A DNA stretch of 64,000 bases from Siphonodentalium dalli (Eukaryota > Mollusca > Scaphopoda > Gadilida > Siphonodentaliidae): assembly GCA_032622095.1 (NCBI GenBank), contig CP136068.1:13001729-13065728 (forward strand). Direction: 5' to 3'. The notes below the pieces were generated by a model. That model was not told where the DNA came from, made no database searches, and saw nothing but the letters and a program-made list of their open reading frames with translations. Made by a program: the position numbers and the translations under genes. Below, one piece after another: positions 22,301-32,061 of this stretch (position 1 is its first letter; each line of letters opens with the position of its first letter).

Positions 22301-22532
22301 AGATAAAAAAGGTATTTTATTTGTTGATGATTTACTGGATAATGATGGTCATATAATGTCTCGGGAAGCGCTGGAAGTAGAATATTATATCAAATTAGAT
22401 TTTTTGACATATCACTCAGTTAATTCAGGTGTAAAACATTTTATAGATAAATTTGGCTTATTGTTCCATGCAAGAAAGCTTCAACACCCAATAATGCCTT
22501 TTCAGTTAAGTGTTCTTCAACAATCTTCATAA
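19365..22532 (+). CDS. LINE ORF2: endonuclease and reverse transcriptase
   Basis: This protein nicks target DNA and copies LINE RNA. The ATG at 19365 begins MSIDIMSMNCRGL, the usual start of an APE-type endonuclease. Endonuclease motifs in order are IICLQDVH (Asp where Glu is commoner), SRGVAIL, NIYGPN, CGDFNIVL, RLDYFLVS and GYRTDHS. Reverse-transcriptase motifs are NNKSPGSSGFSVEFYK, NWRPISLLN, DQTGFIPGR, LLDFEKAFDSVSW, GCRQGDPISP and the catalytic YADDT (21471-21485). The reading frame stays open for 1055 codons to TAA at 22530-22532, then continues in the same frame with the C-terminal Cys/His part. The ORF also opens 12 codons upstream, from a TTG at 19329, but the ATG fits the family. 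Confidence 0.92.
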   Translation: MSIDIMSMNCRGLCNRQKRRDVFDYLKSKKFDIICLQDVHFGKNQENNIKIEWGYECYINSFSTSSRGVAILLRNSFEYKIHDIKRDEIGNSLSLDIEIENRRFTLLNIYGPNTDQRKFYEKLSEYMATVESNFVVCGDFNIVLNQNLDSVNYVRHNNPLAHKALLKAMDRNGLVDVWRALNPETKRYTWRKKTPIKQARLDYFLVSECMLSLTRKADIHPGYRTDHSIISLKLNLTEFTRGHGYWKFNNSLLKNTDYVNEINKLIETIESQYFDEKGKHLEINDQLFFETLLMEIRGKTLELSSKIKRKRVKEETELIAKIEKLEKENTNETLEQMEKYQISLEEIRKHKLEGMMVRSRAKWIGEGEKPSKYFLNIEKRHYTNKSLTMLQTPDGEVLEKQEDILNEACKYYGKLYESREEKLSSRNLTEFLKLNNINDMELNKLPNIIHAKLDSPISDVEALEFLKKMKNNKSPGSSGFSVEFYKMFWGKLGHFLVRSLNYGLVRGELSVTQKHGVVTLLPKDNKPRQFLTNWRPISLLNVSYKILSGILAARLKHVLPNLIDEDQTGFIPGRYIGENIRLVADLIHITQKKNIPGLLLLLDFEKAFDSVSWTFMSQVMKIFNFSNTFIGYIETLHRGISSNLNINGNVSPSFMIHRGCRQGDPISPYIFLICAEVLSIAIRKCKKIKGIEIGKYEFKVSQYADDTTLFLNGDAQSLDSTFELLEYFYYISGLKINYNKTFAVWIGSKRDCTETICDKWKIKWNPENFRLLGINFNLLNDDLFNANYDKVMNDIDKIINSWSCRNLTPLGRIIVVKSLILSKLSFLFQTLPNPSVDYIKELTKKIYKFIWQKKPDKISRRQLQQTYSFGGCKMVDIEQFMNSMKAIWMKKLIFQNGKWQNLLKCCFNNLSENWFLASPTALTRQSKIISCKFWAHVIEAWAKFYKAIIPETLDHINSNKLTDNPNITVKGKMLMSQVLDKKGILFVDDLLDNDGHIMSREALEVEYYIKLDFLTYHSVNSGVKHFIDKFGLLFHARKLQHPIMPFQLSVLQQSS

Positions 22533-23126
22533 AAAAACATATATATTAAAATGTGTGGACAAGATAAAACAGTTAAACCTTTCATGAAGAAATGGGAATT
22601 GGAATTAAATGATAGGCTTACAGATGAATGGGCTAAGATTTTGATTTCTCCATTTCACTGTTGTGTGGAAACCAAATACAAATGGTTTCAATACCGAATT
22701 AACACAAGAATTCTAGGAACTAATGAACTTTTGAAAAAGATGAATATAAAAAGCTCGGATGCATGCTTTTTCTGTAGTAAAGCCAAGGAAACAATAAAAC
22801 ATCTCTTTTGTGACTGTCCTATAATTAATTCACTTTGGCATGAAATTCAAATGTGGGTTTTGAGACAAACTGGATACACAATAGATTTGTCACCAAAAAA
22901 TTTAATTCTTGGAAACTCTGAACACTTTGACCTAGCCCAATTTCTGATAATTTTTGCTAAGTTCTATATATTCAAATCAAAAATGAGGGAAAAAATTCCT
23001 GTTTTTAATGAGTTTAAAATAGATTTAAAATTCTATTATAATGCTGAAAAAATAGTTTTTTTCAATCAATGTCTTTATGACAAATTTACGGATCGTTGGA
23101 CTGGCTGGGAGCGCTTAGTCAAATAA
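22533..23126 (+). pseudogene. C-terminal part of LINE ORF2 beyond an in-frame stop
   Basis: In frame with ORF2 and separated only by the TAA at 22530. It holds YKWFQYRINTRILGTNELL and CFFCSKAKETIKHLFCDC, a C-x2-C-x8-H-x4-C zinc-knuckle-like motif standard at the C-terminus of Tx1/L1-like ORF2 proteins. Intact ORF2 would have been about 1250 residues. The first ATG after the stop is at 22551, but independent translation is unlikely. Confidence 0.8.
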
Positions 23127-23723
23127 TAAGAGAATCAAGAGGTACTAAATTATAGTATTAGATGGATTGCCCCTCCTGTTAGCTTGGCTGAGTCTTTATG
23201 AATTGATCTTTTTGGAATAAAATAAATATAGAATGCCTAAGTTCCAGTTCTGCCTCATACAGTAAATTGTCCTTAATTAATTTATCTACATAATTCAACA
23301 TAAAATGTTGGTCAATATACTGTATGGAATTTAACTGAGAGCAACAACCCCCCTGAATAAATCAGAATTCTAATCAACAATATTACAAATCTGATAAAAA
23401 CGCAAAGCCAATCCTAGAGCCTTGATATAGAAAAAAAAACTGATAGTAGCTCACCCATATTTTATTATTCTAGGCACATGACAAACAGCAATAGGAAAAC
23501 CAAAATATTATCTTTTAAAATGTATTTTTCCACACTCTTTTTCTCTTTTTTTGTTTTCCCTCTACTAAATTCTCCCCGATTTTCAACTATCAAAATCTCT
23601 ATAACTGACTTCACTAATTCTCCTTTTCTATTTTACATACAATATGTTTAATATATCACCTATATATATATATATATATTTTTGTTGACCTAATAAAAAT
23701 ATTATAAAAAAAAAAAAAAAAAA
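23127..23723 (+). other. LINE 3' untranslated region and poly(A) tail
   Basis: AT-rich, with a TA dinucleotide tract (23660-23679), AATAAA at 23692-23697 and an A run ending at the 3' target duplication. Confidence 0.8.
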
Positions 23724-23737
23724 ACATAACATACTGG
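23724..23737. repeat. 3' target-site duplication of the LINE
   Basis: Identical to 16929-16942. Joining the two flanks restores an uninterrupted intron. Confidence 0.9.
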
Positions 23738-24629
23738 TTTCGAAAAGTCAAGAAACACATGTACACACATATCGACTGTTTATATTATCAGTATTAATAA
23801 CTCCAATCGTGAGATTTCGCATCATTTTAGACTAACATATTTTAGTTTACCACTCGTTTAGCGATGTTTGTTTTCAAAAGAGTGCAACATGTATGTCGCG
23901 TTTACATAACAATGATTTCAACACGCGAAATTTCTCTATTAGAAAACATTAAATACTGAATGTAACAACACAGTTCGTATATTGTTTTCCGTTGTATTGA
24001 TGTCTTTAAATGTTGATATTATTCACACATTCTTCCACTGTGAGTGCCTTCGTTTTTGTCCAACCTGTGAGATGTACTGTACTTCAAATATATGCTGGTC
24101 CATTGTCTTTGACATAGGTCCCATCAAGCATTTTTGATTTTCGACAAACATGGTAGGTTATCTACATGTGCGTACGGTTAATTTTACCAATTCTGTGACT
24201 GAAATCGTCCATTTCCAAAGCAAACTGTGACAGAGCGAATGTCAATATGTAAGCTTCTTCCACCCGATATATCTATGTTAGAGCTGAAAAATAATTTAAG
24301 TAGAAACTAGGTTCTCGTATAGCGACTTAAAAATAAATGTGTTGCAAGCGTAGATGACCACAGCAGCCCGGTAAATCGTGAACTGTTACCAGTATCGTCC
24401 CATGTAGGTATTAGGTCTCACAAAAGCGTACTTGACATCACATGTTGATCTACCGATGTTCAAAAATGGAAACGTCACATTGGTTATTATACACATTAGC
24501 GACCCTTACAAATTTTGAATAGTGATACTTATGCTATACTCTAACCCATTTTTAAGATCTCAATGTTGATAGTAACGATATCATTTAAAACGCACATAAC
24601 TAACTGTAATAATCATCACTACATTTTAG
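23738..24629 (+). other. Last part of the integrin intron
   Basis: AT-rich unique-looking sequence with no feature recognised. It ends in the acceptor CACTACATTTTAG at 24629. Confidence 0.5.
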
Positions 24630-24869
24630 CTTGGTTTCTTCACTCGAAAGACGAAGAAGAAAGTTCAGAATTGGAAACGACGCAGTGGTTATTATGAGCA
24701 CAAGCGAGCTTCACAGAAACTACGTTCATCCACATCAAGGCGCTCGTCTGCGTCACGTCGGTCATCGCGGAAGAATTCGTCGGGTGATGCGGACCAGAAG
24801 GCCCCGTGGGTCGACCCGGATGAAGGTTTAACCGCAGCAGACCAGAAAGATCAACCAACTAAAAGCTGA
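24630..24869 (+). CDS. Integrin alpha, terminal exon: cytoplasmic tail
   Basis: The exon encodes 79 residues and a TGA (24867-24869), in phase 0 after CATTTTAG. It begins LGFFTRKTKKKVQNWKRR, the membrane-proximal GFFxR motif of integrin alpha tails that clasps the beta tail. The usual Lys is Thr here (GFFTR). A basic stretch follows, then an Arg/Ser block (STSRRSSASRRSSRKNSS) and an acidic, proline-containing end (APWVDPDEGL..QPTKS). At 79 residues the tail is longer than most alpha tails. The ATG-initiated ORF at 24631-24831 is a different frame. RRSS/RRASx-like sites suggest phosphorylation by basophilic kinases; that is inference. Confidence 0.85.
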   Translation, partial: LGFFTRKTKKKVQNWKRRSGYYEHKRASQKLRSSTSRRSSASRRSSRKNSSGDADQKAPWVDPDEGLTAADQKDQPTKS

Positions 24870-25690
24870 GATAATGGAGTTTGAAGCAGCTTAGACTAGT
24901 GGGATTCAGTATGATGACATGCAGGGGGCACCGGATGTATCCAAGACCATCGTTATAATGACGAGAAAGACCAAATAAATTAAAACTGAAATTGTGGTTC
25001 TTGAAGCATATTAGACAAGTGGGATGCATCCGGGCAGTACTGGATGTATATGTGCACATTGCTTGAACACTTTGATTGGTAAAACGACATTTATGTCGTT
25101 ATAGGATTGGCTGGTGGGTCAACAATTATGTCGTTTTCAATAATGTTATGATAGTGCCATATTTACGCACACATGTTGTTGCAAAAGCAGCATATTAAAT
25201 GAAACGCATATCTACATAATCTATATGTGTAGACGAATTTTTATAATGTTAAAATGTTATGCAATACCGCTTTAAATCGCAGTGTCAAACATACAGCCCG
25301 TATCAGTTGGAAAGAGATATTGTGGTGTGTGAAGTGGTGTGTCAACTCACTTTTTAATGACGTAATTATAAAGTGACGAAAAACCACACCCATTTAAATA
25401 TCGTTGTATGGCGTAATCGTCACCAACACGAACAACTGTTTAACTTTCTCGCATGTGATCGGAAATTCAGAATAATTACATTAATACATTACTGCTTTCT
25501 TTAAAATAAAAGTAAGCCTACTATTCAGTATAATATATACATGTATATTTTCAAACATAACACCGACATCGCGGACCTTGTATATGGGATAGCGACCTGC
25601 TAAAGGATTAACAATGACGAGTACGACCAACCAATGTAAACTGAGAATGTGGTTCTTGTAGCAAAATGTCACACCAGGCACATCATGGAT
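24838..25690. repeat. Three diverged copies of the integrin 3' end
   Basis: The block GACCAGAAAGATCAACCAAC..AAAGCTGAGATAATGGAGTTT, spanning the end of the coding region and start of the 3' UTR (24838-24905), recurs with divergence at 24959-25028 (GACGAGAAAGACCAAATAAA..) and 25616-25685 (GACGAGTACGACCAACCAAT..). A GTGGTTCTTG block is shared by the last two. Confidence 0.65.
24974..24979 (+). terminator. Candidate polyadenylation signal for the integrin gene
   Basis: AATAAA lies 105 bases after the stop codon. It falls inside the second copy of the terminal-exon repeat. Other AATAAA-like sites lie farther on. Confidence 0.4.
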
Positions 25691-26881
25691 TCAACTATTA
25701 TAGTTTATATTTATATATTATAGTTGAATTGTACAGTATCAAATACGCTATGTTGCCCTGCTTGTACTGAAACTTTGGGATTTCGCATTCCAAATGGAAG
25801 GCCAAGTTGCAATCTTAATAAAACGACAACGAATGAGACTCTAGAAATATTTCGTTTTGTAACATTTTGCGGTAGCTTATATTATATAAACATGAAATAA
25901 TTTCTGAATGACTTAACATGAAAACAAACTCGATTTTTCGTTGACTGTTAGTTGACTTCCGTATCACCCTGCTATCACGATCAATCATTCATTTTTGTGA
26001 AATATTATTTTGGATTATCCCTCTTTTATCTAATTCATAAAACGACAATATCCATATTCATTTATTATAATTAAATATAAATGTAAAAATAGATAGCTAC
26101 ATGTAACAATAATAATGGTTACATATAATTATAGTAATTCAATTCACGATGCGCATGGCCTTATAGTGTGATTAAGCATATTTTTCAAACAGTATGAATG
26201 GTGTGCCCATTACAATTACCACAATGGTGTACAAGACAATCATCAAAATGTAATGTCTTATCGCAGGTTTATAGTCTTTGTTTGTTCCAATTAAATCTGA
26301 CATGTTTATGTATAATTAAGTACACAAAAGGGATTGGGTGTAATTTACATAAACCTATTCCGACCCTCTTCAGATTGACAATAATTGCACGCACAACTTA
26401 ACAATAACAAATTCACAAAAGTTTAGCATACGTACATACTGCTACGACGTGTCATGTGTAAGGGTGTTGTTTGGGAATTGCCAATACCGGAATTTCTGTT
26501 CTTTTGTATTCACAGTTAATTTGTAAGAAGAACAACACCAATACAAATCAAGTCTGTTTAGTATACCCACATCAGTTGTGAACAAGTATATTTCCATATG
26601 CTCCACACGACTGAGAATTTCCAACCAATAGGTTTATGTTTTTCCTCAAATATTGTTTTTAGATTCAAATGGCCTGCAAGATTGGGTATCAAACAGTGGT
26701 ATTTTGTTTGGATTAAACATATTATATGATAGGACATGATATTTTATTTCAATATACACTTAAATCATTATTACATACTACAGTTTATGATTATATTATA
26801 TTGTATATTCGAGGGGGTGACGTTGTTATTCTAGACTGTCTTCCAGCCACCCCTTAACGATAAGCATATGCATATGTGGGC
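25691..26881. other. No gene recognised
   Basis: AT-rich intergenic sequence after the integrin 3' end. Short ORFs lack motifs. Confidence 0.5.
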
Positions 26882-27845
26882 GGTCAATCATTTATTCAAA
26901 ACGCACAGCTATATCATATTGGTTGCATGTACATGGATTATGTACATGAAGGGTGTATCTAGCTAAAACTCAAATGTCGAGTATGGACGTTCTGAGTGAT
27001 ATATGATTACAACACATAAATATACATACATACTAGGTGAGAGAAACATGTTAGTAATTGTAGAATAAGTGGATTTGGATTGTTTATTGGTTCTTCGTCC
27101 ATACAATAATGGTAAAAAAAACATTGGTATACACATTTACAAAAGTCAATACAACATACTGCAACATTGTGAAATTGACAAGAAAGGAATAAATTGCATA
27201 ATCATAACTGCTATTTATATTGGATATATATTAATTTCTTATTTTATTTTGTTGTTTTGTGACCCAAGTCACGACAATTTTAGACATTTATTGTGGTGCG
27301 GGTTGGACTGTCACACACGCCACTCCAGGGGTATATACTTTGTGTGATGTGACAGAGGGGCATATGTAGAAGTATGCATTTGGAAAGTGCATTTGTGCAT
27401 ATTCAGTGTATCTTACTTCAAGTCATTTTTTTAAACAGGAAGGCTTATCGCGTGCCACTGTCTACTAAATAAAAGACATTCGACACACTCACTATGGTAT
27501 ATTCGTTTACAAATGCCTGCCTCTTTAGCATATATTATAAACACAACTTCTCTCAAACGCTAGCGAAAATCACAGATAGCTTGTGTGTTGAGTGGCACTC
27601 AATTATAATAAACCCAACGGTAAATATGAGCCTAATGGTTTGTTATAAATTACTCCCATTGGTGAGATTCGAATATCCTAGTTTAAATGTAACATTAAAA
27701 CTGATCAAATAAGTGTCACATACAATATAACTACAATTACAATTGTTATTTAATTGTCTTTATCATTGTACTTAGGCATATTTATGATATTATGTCAAAT
27801 AAAAAAATTAGCTATTGAACTGAAACTCGTTGAATTTCCTCGACT
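26882..27845. repeat. Tandem duplication, copy 1 (uninterrupted)
   Basis: A unit of about 964 bp, from AACGCACAGCTATATCATA to GAACTGAAACTCGTTGAATT, repeats from 27846. It keeps the uninterrupted junction GAGAAACATGTTAGTA (27043-27058) that the LINE breaks in copy 2. Short ORFs (27069-27347, 27494-27712) are not conserved in copy 2 and are not called as genes. Confidence 0.8.
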
Positions 27846-28080
27846 GCGTCAATTATTTACTCTATAACGCACATCTATATCATAATGGTTGCATGTGCAT
27901 GGGTTATGTGCATGCAGGGGGTATCTGTAACTAAAACTCTTAGGGACTACCCGATGGCTTGTCTCTTTGTAGTTAGTGGCTAAACATACATGTATACCTT
28001 ACATGTCGAGTATGGACGTACTGAGTGATATATGATTACAACACATAAATATACATACATACTAGGTGAGAGAAACATGT
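27846..28080. repeat. Tandem duplication, copy 2, left part
   Basis: Matches the start of copy 1 with an extra ~70-bp segment (27941-28004). It ends at GAGAAACATG where the - strand LINE is inserted. Confidence 0.8.
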
Positions 28081-28729
28081 TTTTTTTTTTTTATATTTTT
28101 ATTGCGACAAAATATGTAGTCTTACAAAACATAACGTTGACATTACACATGGTAGATTTGTATCAATAGAAATTCAGGAATATTGTATTGTGTAATATAA
28201 TTTAACTTGTCATTTTCCACCCATAATTTTGGACCCGGGTGGGGAAGGGGGGGGGGGCAAAAGAAAAACGACCAACGTTTTATTCACTATTCTATATATA
28301 ACGATGTATACTATAAGTTATTGTTCAAGTTTGTATTGTATATTGCTGTTATTTGGAATCAGAAAATTGGATCTCTAATATTAATTATGTTACACCAGCA
28401 GCATATATATTTGATTGCTTGCCGAAAACCAATGTCAGGGTGTGTTGGTGCGTTACGCTGGTTTTAGGGTTGGCATGTGCAATCACACATTAAATTAAAA
28501 TAGTTCTTCTAGATAATACCATCTTTGTTTAAATTTAGTGTATTGACCTTTATTATAATAAAAAACACGCTCAGATTGGAAATATAAACTAAGTTCTTTT
28601 TTAAGTCCGGTGAGGTTTGGCATAGAGTTATTCATCTTTGATCTATAAATGTGATATCTAACAAAGATAAGAAGGAATATTATCCAAGGACTGGTATATT
28701 TTCCAGGGTGGCTGCTAAATATTGCAGTT

Positions 28730-29146
28730 TCACGTGTGAGTTGTAATAGTACTCGTATTATGAAATACCCAATTTTCGACCGTATTCCAAAAATATTGTA
28801 TGTTTGGACATTCCCAGAAAATGTGAATGATCGATTCAGTATTAGATTTACAGAAGGTACATGAGTCGTCGTCAGATATTTTCATTTTGTTCAAAAGTTG
28901 TTTTGTACCGATGATATGTGTATTTATTCGGTATTGGAACCACTTAAGTTTGGTATCGGTGACGTAAATAAATGGGCATCTATATACTTCAGTCCAGAAC
29001 TCGACATTATATGTTCGGTTCAACTTTCGTTCCCATGTACTTATTTGTTTATGGGGTGATTCAATTGGTAACATTGTTTTATACGTGGATTTAGCACTGT
29101 TCGGAGCAAGTAAATTTATTAATTGAAATGGTATATGAGGGCGCAA
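28730..29146 (-). pseudogene. LINE ORF2 C-terminus with zinc knuckle
   Basis: Contains KLKWFQYRINTHIIGTKQLL and CTFCKSNTESIIHIFWEC (C-x2-C-x8-H-x4-C), matching the end of the other LINE's ORF2. It is separated from the upstream part by a frameshift near 29150. Confidence 0.8.
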
Positions 29147-29159
29147 AACCCTGTCGCTT

Positions 29160-29402
29160 TTAATTAAAAAAATTATCTCTTTTCTTGATTGATTTTACAA
29201 TTCCGTTAAAAGTTAGAAAGTCGATGTTTGTTTTGTGTAGAGCGTTAAATTCTTCATGTGACAGGTACTTTCCTAAATTGTCTTGAAAATCGAATATGTA
29301 TATAAGCTTATCAGTCATGAACAGTTTCAATCGTGGCTTCACCAGTTTTACCGTATCTTCGAATCCTACTAAAGGTGTAGTGAGGAGATCACATTGACTC
29401 AC
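29160..29402 (-). pseudogene. LINE ORF2 fragment between RT and zinc knuckle
   Basis: 80 codons with IYIFDFQDNLGKYLSHEEFN. This corresponds to the 'ILFVDDLLDNDGHIMSREAL' region of the other LINE; the frame is broken on both sides. Confidence 0.7.
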
Positions 29403-29486
29403 CGGTGCTAGTTTGTCACAGTACAGAATCCAGGCATTTACTACATCTTTCCAGAAATTGTTATCAAGTGTTTTAGATTGGTTTTT

Positions 29487-30155
29487 TTAAATTGTAGATG
29501 ACATTAGATACCAACTATTACAAAATATACTACAAGAGTGTTCGAAAACTGTAACCCAGGAAGCCCGTTGTGTGATAGCTCGCTTAACCCATGATATCTT
29601 CATAGAATTTATGAAAGTCTTAATATCAATCATTTTACACCCACCAGAAGCATAGTTCTGAGTGAGCAGTTTTCTACTTATTCTATCTGGACCTTGGTTC
29701 CAAATGAAACCAAAGAGCAGTTTATTTAATTTTTTTATATATTCATCTGTGGGATTCGGTAGTGCAAGGAACAGGTGTACTAATTTTGAAATAGCTAGCG
29801 ATTTGACAACAGTTATTTTACCGAGAACAGTTAGGTTACGTTTACTCCACATTGCTAGTATGTTCTTTAATTGCATAAGCCCGTTTGTAAAAGTTATGTC
29901 AACCATACGTTTAGTGTCATGATGAAATTCTATACCAAGTATTTTAAAGGTTTCTGGATTCCAGTTTAATTTCCATCGGTCACATATCTGTTCCGTGCTG
30001 TCTGCCTTTGTACCAATCCACACTGTGTGTGTTTTGTCATAGTTAATTTTTAGACCCGATACATATTTATAGTTATCAAGTACTTTCATAGCTGCTTCTA
30101 GAGACTCTGGTGACCCATCGAGGAAAAGAGATGTATCATCGGCATATTGCGACAT
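29487..30155 (-). pseudogene. LINE reverse transcriptase, C-terminal half
   Basis: Begins SQYADDTSLFLDG, the catalytic block of the reverse transcriptase, and continues GLKINYDKTHTVWIG, the thumb region and SGGCKMIDIKTFINSMK. All align with ORF2 of the LINE at 19.4-22.5 kb. About 75 bp between GCRQG and YADD is missing, and the frame changes near 30156. Confidence 0.85.
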
Positions 30156-30157
30156 TC

Positions 30158-30676
30158 TTATATTCTTATTACCAACATTGATGGGGATATTGGAACGCCT
30201 TGTCTACATCCTCTCTCTAAGTTGAAAAAGTCTGATATTTGCCCATTTAAATTTATACACGATGAAGTATCACAATATAAAGTCTTTATATAATCGATAA
30301 ATTGTTGACTAAAATTAAAGTATTTTAGTACACTGTATATAAATTTCCAGGATATCGAATCAAATGCTTTTTCAAAATCTATCAATAGCAAGAGTCCCGG
30401 TATTTCATTTTGCTTTGTATGTTGCATCATGTCCATCACTAGTCGAATATTCTCCCCAATATACCGTCCAGATATAAATCCGGTTTGATCTGAATGTATT
30501 ATAAATGGTAAAACTTGTTTTAATCTTTCAGATAGAACTCCTGTAAGAATTGTATATGTCACATTTAATAAGGATATTGGTCTCCAGTTTTTAAGAAATT
30601 GTCGTGGTTTGTTGTCTTCGGGGAGGAGTGTTACTATTCCCTGCCTCTGTGTAACATATAGTTTTCCAACTTTCAT
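30158..30676 (-). pseudogene. LINE reverse transcriptase, N-terminal half
   Basis: Holds NWRPISLLNVTYTILTGVLS, SDQTGFISGRYIGENIR, LLIDFEKAFDSISWKF and RGCRQGVPISP (a Val replaces the usual Asp). It continues to the ORF below with a frame change. Upstream, the KCPGNDGYSVEFF equivalent lies in a different frame at about 30770-30700. Confidence 0.85.
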
Positions 30677-30769
30677 GCCGTAGTTAAGTGATCTGACCAG
30701 GTAGGTTCCAACATCTCGCCAGAAGAATTAAAAAACTCTACAGAATATCCATCGTTTCCAGGGCATTTA

Positions 30770-32050
30770 TTATTTTTCATTTTTTTTCAAGTAATTTAGC
30801 GCTTCGCTGTAACTAATTTCTCCTTCCAAACATCGACCAGTCTCTAGCGTTAATTTATTTATTTCAACTTTGTCATTTATATCACACACGTTAGTTATTA
30901 AGTTATCAATGTTTAAGGAATGTGTTTCTGCATCTTGGTTTTTATAAAGACGTTTATAGAAATGGTTTGTCTCTTGAAGGATTTCATGTTGTTCATATAT
31001 CATGTCTCCGTTATCTGCCTGTAATTTTTGGATGGTTTTAGACGTAACATTTCGTTTTTCTAAATTTAAGAAATATTTACTTGGCTTCTCCCCGTCACCA
31101 ATCCATCTAGCACGTGATCTAACAAATATTCCATTTAGTTTTTCTTCTCGTAATGCTTCTAATTCACGTTTAAGCTTCTCCATTTCTAGACTTTCTTTTG
31201 CCGTTGTAATATTCTCTAGATTTGTTATTTGTTCAATTAATTTAGTCTCTTTACATTTTCTTAGTTTAGATAAATGAGAGCAAAATGGTATGGAAGCGCC
31301 CCTTATTTCCATCAAGAGAGTTTCGAAAAATAATTGGTCATCAATGTTAAATTCAGCATTACTCATAATTAAATTACCATTACCCATCCATCCACTTTTC
31401 AAGTATTGTTTAACAACTCTATTTATGGTATCCTTTACTAGTTCTATATAATTTTTGTTTTTAAGTAATGAGTTATTAAATTTCCAGAAGTCCCTACCCT
31501 TTTCAAAATTATTAAATTTCAATTGTAACGATATCGCAGAGTGATCTGTTTTATATCCAGGGTGTGTATCGCAGTTTTCTACTGTTGGTATCAGGTCTCG
31601 AGAGATTAGGAAAAAGTCCAAACGTGCGTGTTTGGATGGGTTGGTCCGACGCCATGTGTATCTGCGTTCCTTTTGGTTATTGTATCTCCAAATATCGACT
31701 AAATCTAGCTTATTTATCATGTGAAGTACTTCATCACGTGCATTAGGATTATTTATAGCTTTATAATTTAAAAGGTCGAGGTCTGGGTTCAGGACTAAAT
31801 TAAAATCCCCACATATGACTATGGTGCCATCTGTTATTTGCTCAAGACTTTCTCTAATTGATTTATAAAAGGAGGGATCATCAGTATTTGGACCATAAAT
31901 ATTAACTAGCGTCATTAATTGGTTTTCAACTTCTGCACGAATTATAAGGAGGTTACCTTCCTGGTCAGTTTTCGTATCTAACAGTTTGAAACTAAAGTTA
32001 TTGTTTATTATAATTGTAACTCCTCTCGACGAGCCTGTATGTGAACTAAA
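30770..32050 (-). pseudogene. LINE endonuclease (C-terminal part) and linker
   Basis: Open on the - strand from about 32050; the ATG at 31915 is internal. Motifs are SSRGVTII, TLVNIYGPNTDD, VICGDFNLVLNPD, ARLDFFLISRD, HPGYKTDHSAISLQL and FWKFNNSLLKN. They are followed by a coiled, lysine-rich linker ending RARWIGDGEKPSKYFLNLEK. The frame is lost in an A-run at about 30776-30788, just before the reverse transcriptase. The N-terminal third of the endonuclease was never inserted (5' truncation). Confidence 0.85.
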
Positions 32051-32061
32051 GGCGACCTCAT

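Larger units (their letters stand above)
16943..23723 (+). mobile_element. Near-complete Tx1/L1-like LINE inside integrin intron
   Basis: The element is a 6.8-kb non-LTR retrotransposon. It has a 14-bp target-site duplication on both sides, a 5' untranslated region of about 390 bp, ORF1, a ~1-kb inter-ORF region, ORF2 (endonuclease plus reverse transcriptase), and a ~580-bp 3' untranslated region. AATAAA lies at 23692-23697, followed by an A tail of about 19. It sits in the sense orientation of the host gene, in the intron between the membrane helix and the cytoplasmic tail. Two in-frame TAA codons (17423, 22530) are the only obvious coding defects, so the insertion is fairly recent. The clade was judged from protein features, not a tree. 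Confidence 0.9.
28081..32058 (-). mobile_element. 5'-truncated Tx1/L1-like LINE, reverse strand
   Basis: The T run at 28079-28092 is the poly(A) tail read backwards, with AATAAA on the - strand at 28098-28103. Reading the - strand gives a 3' UTR of about 620 bp, the ORF2 C-terminus, reverse transcriptase, and the endonuclease from its middle (GSSRGVTIIINNN). It then stops abruptly at about 32058, so ORF1 and the N-terminal endonuclease are missing. It is related to the 17-23 kb LINE but clearly diverged. Several frameshifts and a deletion make it dead. CATG(TT) at both junctions is a likely short target duplication. Confidence 0.88.

Noticed and set aside
24631-24831. 66-codon + ORF starting at an ATG
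   Set aside because: It overlaps the integrin tail exon in another frame. The tail frame gives LGFFTR and fits the splice phase.
29662-31746. + strand ORFs at 29662, 31002 and 31564
   Set aside because: They are antisense shadows of the - strand LINE ORF2.
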